This document shows positions 26,569 through 35,777 of a stretch of 64,000 nt of DNA, in pieces. The number at the start of each line of letters is the position of its first letter. Position 1 is the first letter of the stretch. A program made the translations under genes and the position numbers. The notes under the pieces are model-generated. The model made no database searches and had not been told where the DNA came from. It was given only the letters and a program-made list of their open reading frames with translations. This stretch comes from Phycisphaerales bacterium UBA2421 (GTDB lineage: Bacteria > Planctomycetota > Phycisphaerae > Tepidisphaerales > Tepidisphaeraceae): positions 33,392 through 97,391 of the forward strand of contig DDRH01000004.1 in the NCBI GenBank assembly GCA_002343075.1, written 5' to 3'.

Positions 26569-27270
26569 ATGATTCATATCATTCGTTCCGGTGAGCGGTA
26601 TCATCAAAACTTTGGCTGGCTCGACGCCCGCTGGCATTTTTCCTTCGCCGATTATCACGACCCGGCCAACGTCAACTTCGGCCCGCTGCGCGTGTTTAAT
26701 GATGACATCATCGCCGGCGGGGGCGGGTTTGATCCGCATCCGCACCGCGATATGGAAATCATCAGCTACATCGTAGAAGGCGGGTTGCGGCACCAGGATT
26801 CGACCGGCAACGATCACATCACCACCCGCGGCGGGGTGCAGGTGATGAGCGCCGGCAAGGGAATCGTCCACAGCGAACACAATGGTTCGGAAACCGAACC
26901 GGTTCGCCTGCTGCAGATCTGGATCATGCCGCGCACCAAGCGCCTGGCACCGCGGTGGGCTACGAGGTCGTTTGACGACGCGCTGGCTGGCGGCGATTGG
27001 GTTGCGATGGTGTCGGATGGATCGATCGAGGATACGCTCACCATCGACCAGGCCGCCGCCGTCTATGTCGCCCGGCCGGCGGTGGGAAAAGTGCTGACGC
27101 ATGCGCCCCGACCCGGTCGGCGCGCCTATGCTTTTGTCATCACCGGCAAGGTGACGCTTAACGGCGAAATCTTGAACGCCGGCGACCAGGCGCGCGTGGT
27201 TGACGAAACGGCGCTGAACTTTAGCGCCGTTGAAGCATCGGAGTTGATGTTGATCGATTTGCCCGAGTAA
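26569..27270 (+). CDS. Pirin-family protein (YhaK-like quercetinase)
   Basis: 233 residues, two cupin domains. The first has the metal site FDPHPHRDMEIISYIVEG with HxH (around residue 57) and later the Glu/His pair in GIVHSEHNGSE (about 98-108); WIMP closes it as in pirins. The second cupin is shorter and metal-free (VARPAVGKVLTHAP, YAFVITGKVTLNG). E. coli YhaK and related pirins oxidise quercetin or act in redox sensing; the natural substrate is unknown. Start ATG at 26569 (TTGGAG upstream); an in-frame TTG at 26557 is less likely. Lies downstream of a MarR-type gene, 236 bases away, so perhaps a target of it. Confidence 0.88.
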   Translation: MIHIIRSGERYHQNFGWLDARWHFSFADYHDPANVNFGPLRVFNDDIIAGGGGFDPHPHRDMEIISYIVEGGLRHQDSTGNDHITTRGGVQVMSAGKGIVHSEHNGSETEPVRLLQIWIMPRTKRLAPRWATRSFDDALAGGDWVAMVSDGSIEDTLTIDQAAAVYVARPAVGKVLTHAPRPGRRAYAFVITGKVTLNGEILNAGDQARVVDETALNFSAVEASELMLIDLPE

Positions 27271-27283
27271 ACTCTGTTAACAC

Positions 27284-27310
27284 CCCGGCGGGGCACGGTG
27301 CTCCGCCGGG
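27284..27310 (+). terminator. Strong GC-rich hairpin between pirin and yceI genes
   Basis: CCCGGCGG, then inner GCAC-G-GTGC, then CCGCCGGG: nearly the whole 27 bases pair. No T-run follows. Sits 14 bases after the pirin stop. Confidence 0.55.
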
Positions 27311-27342
27311 CTTGGCGTTTCATTGCTTTTGGAGGTTTGTTC

Positions 27343-27915
27343 ATGCAAAAGGTTGGATTTCTCTTTGTCGCGATTGCGTTAACACTGGCCGCTGCGGCGC
27401 GATCGGCGCGGGCGGAAAGCTACACGCTCGACCCGGTTCACTCGGCGCTGCTGTTCAAGGTGAGCCATCTCGGCGCGAGCTACTCGTTTGGCGTCTTCCA
27501 TTCACCGGAAGGCAAAGTGACATGGGACAGCGCCGACCCGACCAAGAGCAGCATCGAAGTTACCGCGAAGGTGGCCAACCTGAATACGTTTAACGCCAAG
27601 CGCGACGAGCATCTTCGCAGCCCCGACTTCTTCGATGCCAAGCAGTTTCCCTCGCTCACATTCAAGAGCACATCGATCAAGTCACTGGGCGACGATCTCT
27701 ACGAGGTCAGCGGCGACCTGACCATCCGCGGGACCACCAAGCCCATCACGGTCAACCTCAAGAAGATGGGCACCGCTGAAATGCGCGGCACAGTAAAAAC
27801 CGGCTTCGATGGCAAGTTCACGATCAACCGAATGGACTTCGGCGTGGCGTACATGCCGCAGGGCATCGGGACAGATGTCGATGTGCACGTGGCCCTTGAA
27901 GTGAACAAGGACTGA
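27343..27915 (+). CDS. YceI-family periplasmic protein
   Basis: 190 residues. Signal peptide at 1-24 (GFLFVAIALTLAAAARSARAE), then the YceI lipocalin-like barrel: YTLDPVHSALLFKVSHLGASYSFGVF, a classic opening, and later SPDFFDAKQFPSLTFKST and VSGDLTIRGTTKPITV. These barrels bind isoprenoid-type lipids; the physiological ligand here is not known. ATG at 27343 follows a GGAGG site 7 bases upstream; the frame is open to 27298. The GC-rich hairpin before it suggests its own transcript. Confidence 0.92.
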   Translation: MQKVGFLFVAIALTLAAAARSARAESYTLDPVHSALLFKVSHLGASYSFGVFHSPEGKVTWDSADPTKSSIEVTAKVANLNTFNAKRDEHLRSPDFFDAKQFPSLTFKSTSIKSLGDDLYEVSGDLTIRGTTKPITVNLKKMGTAEMRGTVKTGFDGKFTINRMDFGVAYMPQGIGTDVDVHVALEVNKD

Positions 27916-27924
27916 CCGACGCAG

Positions 27925-28014
27925 GCGGGTTGGTGGTTGGCGGTAGCGATATTCGCGGCGGGACGACCATGAATCTTCGTCATTTCGCTTTGTCGGCAGC
28001 CAACCATCAACCGC
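27925..28014. repeat. Short-word inverted-arm element between yceI and the next gene
   Basis: Arms 27925-27941 and 27999-28014 pair with one bulge and one mismatch; they are built from GGTTGGTGGTTGGC and its inverted counterpart. The enclosed 57 bases are not coding. Same organisation as the element before pilT. Confidence 0.6.
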
Positions 28015-28027
28015 CCCTGTTTTGGGT

Positions 28028-28933
28028 ATGAAGATCCCCGAAATCCCCATCACCACCGACGATTTGTTGCTGGGCGCGCTGTGGCCAGCGCTGGTTGCCA
28101 CTGCGGTCGCAGCGGCGGCGGCGCTGCTGCCGCTGCGCCGGCGCGAATGGGTCGCCCCGTTGGCCGTGGCCCTCGGGTTTGCAACTGCTTACCCGATGAT
28201 CAACGGAATCGCGGCGCGCTTCTGGCCCAATAGTGCCGGCGACTGGCTCTTCTGGCTTTCCATTCCAATCGCAATCGCCTCGGGCTTTATCGCGATGTGG
28301 ACAGGCAGGCCGGCGGGGCGCACTCTCCTCGGCACTGTCGTCATCGCGGCAGTGCTCTATCTCATGATGCAGCCGGCAGCGGCAAGCCGGTCGGGGGGCG
28401 AGTGGTGGTCACTGTTTGCCGTCATCGTACTGATTCTTGCTGTTGATTTGTGGTTCATTGACTCCAGCCTGACCCATGACCGCTCGGCTGCGAGCATGCT
28501 TGGGTTTCTCGGGATTCTGTTCGGCGCGTGCGTGCTGATTCATATGTCAGGCTCGCTGAAGTGGTCGATGCAAGCCGGCGCCGCGACGGCAGCTTGTGCC
28601 GCGGTGTTTCTGCTTGCTATCCTCGGAATGCATCGCGCCACGCTCATCCCCGCCGTTGCACCAACCGCGGTGGCGATCGTGGGACTGTTATTTGCAGTCT
28701 CGATTGAGCCGTTGTTTGTGAATGTTCGGGTCAGCAATGCCCTACTGATAGCCGCCGCCCCGCCGCTGCTTTGGCTGGGTCGGTTTATTCAATTCCGGCG
28801 CGCGCCGGAATGGGTCAACTTCAGCATTCGACTTGCGTTGCCAGCCATCCCGGTCTTGATCGCACTTGGCATCGCCGGCGCCAAGGCACTGGCCGATCTG
28901 AATGACCCCGGCAGCGGATACGAGGGGTACTGA
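28028..28933 (+). CDS. Polytopic membrane protein, unknown function
   Basis: 301 residues with about nine predicted membrane helices (for example ALWPALVATAVAAAAALLPL, WLFWLSIPIAIASGFIAM, LFAVIVLILAVDLWFI, AVAIVGLLFAVSIEPLF, LPAIPVLIALGIAGAKAL) and few charged residues. No conserved motif or family recognised. ATG at 28028; a TTG two codons earlier is also open. Followed after 94 bases by an M48 protease gene in the same direction, so perhaps the same unit, but no function can be assigned. Confidence 0.65.
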   Translation: MKIPEIPITTDDLLLGALWPALVATAVAAAAALLPLRRREWVAPLAVALGFATAYPMINGIAARFWPNSAGDWLFWLSIPIAIASGFIAMWTGRPAGRTLLGTVVIAAVLYLMMQPAAASRSGGEWWSLFAVIVLILAVDLWFIDSSLTHDRSAASMLGFLGILFGACVLIHMSGSLKWSMQAGAATAACAAVFLLAILGMHRATLIPAVAPTAVAIVGLLFAVSIEPLFVNVRVSNALLIAAAPPLLWLGRFIQFRRAPEWVNFSIRLALPAIPVLIALGIAGAKALADLNDPGSGYEGY

Positions 28934-29027
28934 CTTCGACATGGGCAACCTTCGTTGGTACAGCGATCTCGCCCGTCACTTCAGCGCCGTTTGATTTCTT
29001 CCCGCCGCGAGGCTTCAATCGCGTGCC

Positions 29028-30488
29028 GTGTCGCAAGTACTAGTTCTCCTGCTTTATGTGTTCTGGATCGTGGCGCTACCCGCGCGGGGCGCCACCCTCA
29101 CCGTGAACCCGAGCCGGCTGGCCTGGTTCTGCGCAGGTTTTGCGCTGATCGTGCTCGTGCCCGCGGTCATCATTCGATATCGGGTGAGCCGGCTCGGCGC
29201 AGTGAACGCCTGGCAACTCCACCTTCGCACACTTCGGCTGATCGCCGTCTGCCGGGTGGCGATCGTGGTGTGGTTTGTTGCGGGACTATTCTATGGAGCC
29301 ACGTGGGTTGAGTTCGTTCAAGGCCTGCTCGGCGGCGCGGGGAAAGTGCCGATCACGCTGCCGGGCATGCTTCTCGGCCCGCTCCCCGCGCTGGCGGCAT
29401 GGGTTGGGCTTTGGTGGGCACAATACCCAGTTGATCGCCTGGCGCGCGAGCAGAGCATTGGCCCATTGCTTGCAGAGAGCATGCCCGCACACCCCCCGCC
29501 GACACTGGCTGGCCATATCGAGTCGGGGCTGCGGCTGCAAATCCTGGCGACGGCGGTCCCGTTGCTGCTTATTTCCTTCATTCGGGATGCGATCAATCTC
29601 GTTCTTTGGACCACCAGCATCGCCGACCCGCGCGCCGCGGGCATTGAAGCAACCGTTACGGTCGCCGCGGCGCTGATGGTGCTGGCGATTGCACCCGAGC
29701 CGCTGCGGCGCATCTTCCGCACCTCGCGCCTGCCCGCATCGGCCCTGCGCGCGAGGCTCGACGAACTCTGCCGCGCCGCCGGGACGCGCTATCGCGAAGT
29801 TCTGCTCTGGAACACCAATTACGCCATGGGCAATGCCGCGGTCATGGGCTTGCTGCCCCAGATTCGCTATGTGATGCTCAGCGACTTGCTGCTGGAAACG
29901 ATGAGCGATAGCGAGATTGAGGCGGTATTCGCGCATGAGTTGGGTCATATCGTCCACCGACACACGATTTGGTACGTCGTGTTTGTGGTGAGCGTCGTAG
30001 TGGCATCCACCGCAGTCGAGGCCGCGGTGGCGCTGATAATGCACGAGATGCAGCTTACCGCATGGGCCAGTCAGGCGATGGACTACACTTTTGCAGGTGC
30101 GATCGTCGCATTACTCATCTTGCTGTTCGGGATGTTCAGCCGCCGGCTCGAACGGCAGGCGGATGTGTATGCAGCCCGCGCGATGCAGCCGACCTCCGGC
30201 CAGCACGAACCCCGCCTTCGGCCCGTCAGCCCCGCCGGCGCCGCCGCCGTCGCCTCGGCGCTGTATCGGGCGGCGAGCATCAATCATATTCCGGTGGAAG
30301 CGCGCAGTTTTCGGCACGGAAGCATCGCGAAACGCGTTCGGTTCCTTCAAGACCTAAGTGCCCATCCCGAGCGCAGCACGGGATTCGATCGCGGGATGCG
30401 CTTCGTCTACACATTGGTGCTCGGCTCGCTGCTTTGCGGCGCTGGAGCGCTGGTTGCGATGTATCTCTACTCACGCAACGCCATGTAG
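29028..30488 (+). CDS. M48-family (Ste24/HtpX-like) membrane zinc metalloprotease
   Basis: 486 residues. Five to seven membrane helices; the active-site helix has H303-E304-L-G-H307 (VFAHELGHIVHRH) and the third ligand glutamate lies in ERQADVYA (375-382), the E-x-x-x-D pattern of M48. Between them two more hydrophobic helices lie at about 315-338 and 352-370, as in CAAX protease Ste24. Expected to degrade or process membrane-associated proteins at the cytoplasmic face. It begins with GTG; a GCGAGG site is distant (14 bases). Its last 22 bases overlap the convergent SpoU methyltransferase gene. Confidence 0.88.
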   Translation: MSQVLVLLLYVFWIVALPARGATLTVNPSRLAWFCAGFALIVLVPAVIIRYRVSRLGAVNAWQLHLRTLRLIAVCRVAIVVWFVAGLFYGATWVEFVQGLLGGAGKVPITLPGMLLGPLPALAAWVGLWWAQYPVDRLAREQSIGPLLAESMPAHPPPTLAGHIESGLRLQILATAVPLLLISFIRDAINLVLWTTSIADPRAAGIEATVTVAAALMVLAIAPEPLRRIFRTSRLPASALRARLDELCRAAGTRYREVLLWNTNYAMGNAAVMGLLPQIRYVMLSDLLLETMSDSEIEAVFAHELGHIVHRHTIWYVVFVVSVVVASTAVEAAVALIMHEMQLTAWASQAMDYTFAGAIVALLILLFGMFSRRLERQADVYAARAMQPTSGQHEPRLRPVSPAGAAAVASALYRAASINHIPVEARSFRHGSIAKRVRFLQDLSAHPERSTGFDRGMRFVYTLVLGSLLCGAGALVAMYLYSRNAM

Positions 30489-31270
30489 ACCGCATGGTGC
30501 AGGATGATCCCCGCCGAGATGGCGACATTCAGCGAATCGGTGCCAAGCTGCATGGGTATCGTCACCGCGCGATCCGCTTCGGCAAGCACATCGCCGGAAA
30601 GCCCCTGCGCCTCACTGCCAAAGAGCAGCGCAACCCGCCGGGACAGCCGCTCGACGCTAGCAAGGGGTTGGGCCTGCGGAGAGAGAACCGTCGCGATGCG
30701 TTCGACGTGCTTCGTCTTCAGCCACTGGAGGTCGGCAAGAATGTTGTCCGATTCGACAATCGGCATGGAGAAAATCGTTCCCATCGATACGCGAATGGTC
30801 TGGCGAAAAAATGGGTCGCAACTTCGCTCGCCGATCACAACCGCTGTCGCGCCGAAGCCAGCGGCGATGCGAATCATCCCGCCTAGGTTTTCGCTGTTGT
30901 TCAGGTCGGGGCAAATCACGAGCAACACGTCACGGTCATCCGCTGCAACATCGCCGATCCGCAGCGGTGGTGGTCGCACGCCGCAGGCGAGAATGCCGGT
31001 GTGAAATCGGTAGCCGACGATCTGGTTAACCACTGGCTGCGGCGCGACATACGCCGTGACGTCCTCGGGCACCGCGGGCGCAAAATCGGCGAGACACCGG
31101 TCGGCAAGCAGCACGGATTCAGTGGTGAAGCGACTCTGCAGCAGACGACGAACGACAAACTCTCCCTCGGCAATAAACCGACCATGCCGGCCGAGCAGAT
31201 CGCGGTCTTTCAGGTTGCGATAGACGGCGACGCGCGGGTCGTCGAGGCTCTCGAGGTGAACAATCGCCAT
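30467..31270 (-). CDS. SpoU/TrmH-family RNA 2'-O-methyltransferase
   Basis: 267 residues. Small N-terminal substrate-binding domain (about 1-105, FIAEGEFVVRRLL is the typical opening) and a knotted SPOUT domain (about 113-267) with the three motifs NSENLGGMIRIAAGFGATAVV, LLFGSEAQGLS and IPMQLGTDSLNVAISAGIILH. It should methylate a ribose in tRNA or rRNA using SAM as a dimer; the exact target is not deducible. Operon-like with UPF0316 (6-base gap) upstream. The 3' end overlaps the convergent M48 gene. Confidence 0.92.
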   Translation of the reverse strand: MAIVHLESLDDPRVAVYRNLKDRDLLGRHGRFIAEGEFVVRRLLQSRFTTESVLLADRCLADFAPAVPEDVTAYVAPQPVVNQIVGYRFHTGILACGVRPPPLRIGDVAADDRDVLLVICPDLNNSENLGGMIRIAAGFGATAVVIGERSCDPFFRQTIRVSMGTIFSMPIVESDNILADLQWLKTKHVERIATVLSPQAQPLASVERLSRRVALLFGSEAQGLSGDVLAEADRAVTIPMQLGTDSLNVAISAGIILHHAVYMALRE

Positions 31271-31276
31271 CGCCCC

Positions 31277-31825
31277 TCACTTCTTGAACGCAGCGGCAGA
31301 TGGGTGAAACGGCATATGCCCGCCGATCGCTGTGGCCACCGGTTCGACGGTGACGAATGCGGTTGGATCGACCTCATGAATCGCCGCAATCGCCGCATTC
31401 CGCTTTCGCCGAGGGGCGACGATGAACAAAATCACCACTTCGCCGTCGCGGCCCTCCCCGCGCACGCTTGTCACGCCAAACCCCTCGTTGAGCAGGTTGG
31501 CCCGGAGCCGAACCGCGTGGCGCGGACTGATGCAGCGGATCAGAATCGTCCCGCTGGCGATCCATTTTTCGATCGTTATCCCGAGAACGACTCCCGCGGC
31601 AAAGCCGAAGGCGTAGCCCATCATCTTGAGCGGGCTGCCGCCCGCTTCCCGGAGCACGTGAGAGATGGCAAAAATGAACACCCCCGATTCGACCACACCG
31701 AGCAAGCCGGCGACGAGCCGATAGCCCCGGACAGTGAACATGGTCCGCACCGTGCCGATCGACACATCAATAATCCGCAGGACAAAAATAAGTAGCGCAC
31801 CGAGCAGGGTTTCCATCGTCCGCAT
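31277..31825 (-). CDS. UPF0316 (DUF2179) membrane protein
   Basis: 182 residues. Three N-terminal membrane helices (LLGALLIFVLRIIDVSIGTV; GLLGVVESGVFIFAISHVL; MMGYAFGFAAGVVLGITIE) with the family's IDVSIGTVRTMFTVRG, then a cytoplasmic DUF2179 domain (about 95-170) with the VTSVRGEGRDGEVVILFI pattern. Function unknown in all bacteria. The start ATG at 31825 has GGGGCGAG just upstream; the next ATG (31816) is possible. 30 bases downstream of the TPR gene and 6 before the SpoU gene, so likely one transcript of three genes. Confidence 0.9.
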   Translation of the reverse strand: MRTMETLLGALLIFVLRIIDVSIGTVRTMFTVRGYRLVAGLLGVVESGVFIFAISHVLREAGGSPLKMMGYAFGFAAGVVLGITIEKWIASGTILIRCISPRHAVRLRANLLNEGFGVTSVRGEGRDGEVVILFIVAPRRKRNAAIAAIHEVDPTAFVTVEPVATAIGGHMPFHPSAAAFKK

Positions 31826-31855
31826 TCTCGCCCCACATCGTGGCGAGGCAAGCGC

Positions 31856-33247
31856 CTAACGGCGGGAACTGCTGAGCAAGCCAAAAAGCGAGCCAAGGTA
31901 ATACCGGAGCTTGGCTCGACCCCGCTGCAGGCGAATGCGCAGGATCAGATCTGCACAATCGTCTCCGGCACCGGGGCCAAGCGGTGCCAGGACTGCCAGC
32001 GCTTCATCGTACCGACCCAAATCCGAAAGCGCCACTGCCAGGTTGTGCATGACCGCAGTCGAATCACTCTGAATCTCCAACGCCCGATGGCACGCGGCGA
32101 TGCCGTCATCATACTGATGACGCAGAAAATGCGCCACCGCCAGATTTTGCCACGCAAACAGGTCGTTTGGCCGCAGGAGCGTGAGTCGCCGCAGGCACAC
32201 CACCGCGGAGCGGGTTTCCGATGTATCGATCAATAAGTTAGCCAGATCGCTGAGCGTGCGCGGGTCGTCGGGCCGCAGCAGAAGTTCGGAGCGCAGGTGC
32301 GTCTTGGCTTCGATGAGCTTACCCATGCGGAGCCGAATCTGGGCCATGCGCAGGTGGGCGCGCGGAAAGGTAGGGTCGAGCTGAAGCGTCGCAAAAAACG
32401 CCTCGGCGGCCTCGGCCAGGCGGTCTTTTGCCAGCAGCCATATGCCTCGGGCGTAAAGCAGGTTGGGCGACTTCTGCATCGCACCGGGCGCAACAGTCTC
32501 CAGCTGCGCCCCGGCATCATCGCTCCGGCCAAGTTGCAGCAGCAAATCGACCAGTTCGAGCATGGCACGATCATCGCGGGGCGCTTGCCGCAGCCGGGCA
32601 AGGGCATGTTTTCGCGCCCGCTGCAACTCTCCACGGCTGCGGAAGGCGGCCGCGAGCTTCAGATGCACCTGCGGGTGGTTCGGCTGGAGCTCGAGCGTCC
32701 GCTGCCAGCAGTAGATTGCGCGATCGTAAAGCCCGCGCGCCGCGAGACTTACGCCCATATTAAAGTAGCAGGTGGGGCAATGTTCTTTGGCCAGCCGCCC
32801 GAGGTAAAAAGCCTGCTCGGCTTCATCGTGCTCGCTTAACTCGGTGTGGCTCGCAATCCTGATGCAGTAAGCAGATTCAAACTCGCTATCAATCGAAGTC
32901 ACCTTTTCCAGGGTTTCGATCGCCTCACGGTAGCGGCCACCGCGGTGCAGGTTGACGCCCAGCCGGTAGAGCGCGGCGATGTCATCCGGTTCGAGTTGCA
33001 GCGCTTGCTTGTAAGCATCGATCGCTTCGTCGCTGCGGCCCAGCTCATCGAGGGTTAACGCCAGATTGTAGAGCCAGCCGGCGTTGTACGGGTTGATTCC
33101 GACAGCGGCCTGCAGCTCTTCCAGTGCCTCATCGAGCTTCCGCTGTTCGAATAGCTCGGCGGCGCGCTCGACTCTTCGCTCGGCATCTGTCCAATCGTTG
33201 CGTTCCATAGGGACCACAGAAAGAGGCACCGCTTGCGTCGCAGCCAT
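31856..33247 (-). CDS. Cytoplasmic TPR protein
   Basis: 463 residues, tetratricopeptide repeats through most of the length: GWLYNLALTLDELGRSDEAIDAYKQALQLEPDD (about 57-89) and at least eight further units such as AHLRMAQIRLRMGKLIEAKTHL and AWQNLAVAHFLRHQYDDGIAACHRALEIQ. No signal peptide or enzyme domain. Should be a scaffold for protein contacts; partner unknown. The first gene of the TPR-UPF0316-SpoU set on the minus strand. An ATG 13 codons downstream is an alternative start. Confidence 0.85.
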   Translation of the reverse strand: MAATQAVPLSVVPMERNDWTDAERRVERAAELFEQRKLDEALEELQAAVGINPYNAGWLYNLALTLDELGRSDEAIDAYKQALQLEPDDIAALYRLGVNLHRGGRYREAIETLEKVTSIDSEFESAYCIRIASHTELSEHDEAEQAFYLGRLAKEHCPTCYFNMGVSLAARGLYDRAIYCWQRTLELQPNHPQVHLKLAAAFRSRGELQRARKHALARLRQAPRDDRAMLELVDLLLQLGRSDDAGAQLETVAPGAMQKSPNLLYARGIWLLAKDRLAEAAEAFFATLQLDPTFPRAHLRMAQIRLRMGKLIEAKTHLRSELLLRPDDPRTLSDLANLLIDTSETRSAVVCLRRLTLLRPNDLFAWQNLAVAHFLRHQYDDGIAACHRALEIQSDSTAVMHNLAVALSDLGRYDEALAVLAPLGPGAGDDCADLILRIRLQRGRAKLRYYLGSLFGLLSSSRR

Positions 33248-33518
33248 CGCGGTTGCGGACTCATAATTTACGCCCGAAGACTACCCGATTTCAAGCATGA
33301 AATGTTGCACCACCCCAGGCAAACCTGTGTCAAGCAAAATTACGCCGAATCGCGGCAAAGATTCCCGGGCCGGTTGCCCCGCAATCGCTTGCCCGGCGGC
33401 TGAAATCGGTTAGTTTGCTCGCTTACACACCTCCGCGATCGGCCACCGGCGGCCGCACACGCCCTTGCGGTGGGCGCTCGGGAGGATCTTAGGCCAGTCA
33501 GTTCGCGTCGGCAAAGAT

Positions 33519-35762
33519 ATGAAGCGGAGATGGATCAGCTTGGCGTGTAGCGCGGTTGCCCTGGCGGCAATCAGCCCTGCAGCCCACGCGCAGGCCTCCC
33601 CCGCCGACAGCGAAGCCGCTCAACAATCTGAGTTATTGCTCGACCGAGGGAACAGCGTCACGCGATTGCAGCGGCTGGAGGCGGCGCGTCGCCTGACGCG
33701 GATGGACAACCCCGCTTCACGCGCCGCGCTCGCTGCGGCCCTGCAGCAACGAGCCGACTCCGCGATCCAAGGTGCCGCGGCGGTGGCGCTGGCGGAAGAT
33801 GAGACGCCCGACCCGTCACACATTGACTCGCTCTTTACGCTCATTCAACCCGATGCCCCCGGCGATCTCGCCCGCCCGGCGGCGCGGGCGCTGGCCAAGT
33901 TCAAGGACAACCCGATCGTGGTCCAGCGGCTGATCGAACGCGTCACGGGCGACAAGCGCGGCGAGTCCTCCCGCCGCGCCGCGATTGAGGCACTGGGCTA
34001 TGTCTCGGAAAAGCGATCGGCGTCCACCCTCATCGAACTAATCTCCAGCGACGCAGAGAGCGTGGACATTCGCGAATCGGCGATGGCTGCGCTGCGCGAC
34101 ATGACCGGCGCGCAAAGCAACGGCAGCGACGTCAGCCGGTGGTTTGCCTGGTGGCGCGAAAACAGCAGCTTGTCCGACGCCCAGTTCAAAACCAATGTGC
34201 TCGCCGGCAGGGCGGCGCGGTTTGATGAACTCAAGCCCGGTTATGAATCGCTCGTGGCATCGTTGATGGAAGTGCTCAGCAGGGCATATCGAAGCGCCTC
34301 CGACGAACGCCGCACCGAATTGCTGCTTTCCTGGATGTCGAGCGGGCAGCGCGAGATTCGGGCTATCTCTGCAATGATCGTTCGCGATGAAAAAGCGTCG
34401 GCGGCAGTCATTCCCGAACCGGTGCAGCAGCGTCTCCGCGAGATGGTGGGCGACTCCGATTCCAACGTGCGCTTTGCCGTCGCCAAGGCGCTCGCGGCAA
34501 TCAATTACCCGCCGGCGCTGGAATCGATGCTTTCGCAGCTCAGTATCGAGTCCAATCCGGACGTTCGTGCCGAGCTTGCCCGGGCCATCGCGCCGATCCA
34601 GGATCTACGTTCGGTCCCGCTGCTGCTCCGCATGGTCGGCGATGCCGACCAGTCGGTGGTTCGCTCGGCGGCGATCGCGCTGCGCGATCTCGGACCCAAG
34701 CTGGTCGCCGACGCCGACACAGCCATGATCGGACAGGTGACGGCGGCGCTGCGATCGGCATTGCGATCGACCGGCGGCGCGGGTTCGGAAATGGCCCGTG
34801 AAGCGGTGGTTGAGGCAATTGTCCCCCTTCAACGCGTCGAATTGTTCCCCGACCTGCAGCAGTTGCTTGTGCCCCGCGAAACCGCCCGCGTGCGCCAAAC
34901 CGCGGTGCGTGCGCTGGCTGGGTTTGGGCCGAATGCCGTAGACGCTGTTGCGCCGATGCTCGCCGATTCAGAACCCACCGTGCGCCTCGAGGCTGCACGA
35001 GCCATGGGCACGATTGGCCGGGCGTCGGAGCTTTCCAGCCTCAAGCGCATGCTCAGCCCACCGGGCGAGGCCGATCCTTCCGTGCAAGGGCAGGCATGGC
35101 AGGCGATTCAGGCCATCGCGCAGAAGGAGGACACACCCTGGAAAACGCTTGCCGTGCTTGCCGGCGATTTCGCGGGCAACACCGAAGAAGATCTCACCCG
35201 TCGCCTTGCCATTCTCCGGTTGCAGCAGGCCAAACTGCTCGCTGCCAACAAACCCGATGAACTGCTCGATGTTGCAGAGGTGTGCCACAACATCGGCGAC
35301 GTTCACATGCAGTTCAAGCCCCCGCAGGCGGCGGAGGCGATCGAGTTTTACAAGCTGGCGATGGATAACTACGTCGCGGTCAACAACCCCATCGGCCCCG
35401 ACACCATGATCGCCAAGCTCACTGACGCCATGCTGCGCGCCGAGCGCTACGGCGACGGCATGAACTTCGCGCAGGAAGTCATCGCCCAGAACCCGGGCAA
35501 TCTGGACGTGGTTGGCCCAAAAGTGAAGGCGGAGGTCGAGCGGCTTGCCAACGCCGGCGAAGATGCCAAGGCGCTGCTGCTCATCCGCGAGAGCGAGCGA
35601 CTCAACCCGCTTCTGCCAGACCGGCTTCGGCAGCAACTCGCCGAGATCGAAATCTCGATTCAGCGTCGGCAGAACGACCAACTGCGCGACCGCGCCACCC
35701 CCCCGAGCGGCCCGCGCGGGGGCATCGCCCTGCCCGCGGTGGGACCGATTCGCATCGCCTGA
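33519..35762 (+). CDS. Exported HEAT-repeat protein with TPR-like C-terminus
   Basis: 747 residues. Signal peptide at 1-25 (ISLACSAVALAAISPAAHAQ). HEAT repeats from about 45 to 560, recognisable by paired helices with the signature DxxxxVRxxAxxALxxI, for example SDSNVRFAVAKALAAI, DQSVVRSAAIALRDLG and EPTVRLEAARAMGTIG. The last 150 residues are TPR-like (ADVCHNIGDVHMQFKPPQ, FYKLAMDNYVAVNN). A periplasmic scaffold of unknown partner. The frame is open 18 codons further upstream but ATG at 33519 begins the signal peptide. Preceded by 271 bases without recognised features and ends 15 bases before the convergent methyltransferase. Confidence 0.8.
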   Translation: MKRRWISLACSAVALAAISPAAHAQASPADSEAAQQSELLLDRGNSVTRLQRLEAARRLTRMDNPASRAALAAALQQRADSAIQGAAAVALAEDETPDPSHIDSLFTLIQPDAPGDLARPAARALAKFKDNPIVVQRLIERVTGDKRGESSRRAAIEALGYVSEKRSASTLIELISSDAESVDIRESAMAALRDMTGAQSNGSDVSRWFAWWRENSSLSDAQFKTNVLAGRAARFDELKPGYESLVASLMEVLSRAYRSASDERRTELLLSWMSSGQREIRAISAMIVRDEKASAAVIPEPVQQRLREMVGDSDSNVRFAVAKALAAINYPPALESMLSQLSIESNPDVRAELARAIAPIQDLRSVPLLLRMVGDADQSVVRSAAIALRDLGPKLVADADTAMIGQVTAALRSALRSTGGAGSEMAREAVVEAIVPLQRVELFPDLQQLLVPRETARVRQTAVRALAGFGPNAVDAVAPMLADSEPTVRLEAARAMGTIGRASELSSLKRMLSPPGEADPSVQGQAWQAIQAIAQKEDTPWKTLAVLAGDFAGNTEEDLTRRLAILRLQQAKLLAANKPDELLDVAEVCHNIGDVHMQFKPPQAAEAIEFYKLAMDNYVAVNNPIGPDTMIAKLTDAMLRAERYGDGMNFAQEVIAQNPGNLDVVGPKVKAEVERLANAGEDAKALLLIRESERLNPLLPDRLRQQLAEIEISIQRRQNDQLRDRATPPSGPRGGIALPAVGPIRIA

Positions 35763-35777
35763 CTTCGCCCGGCCAGT

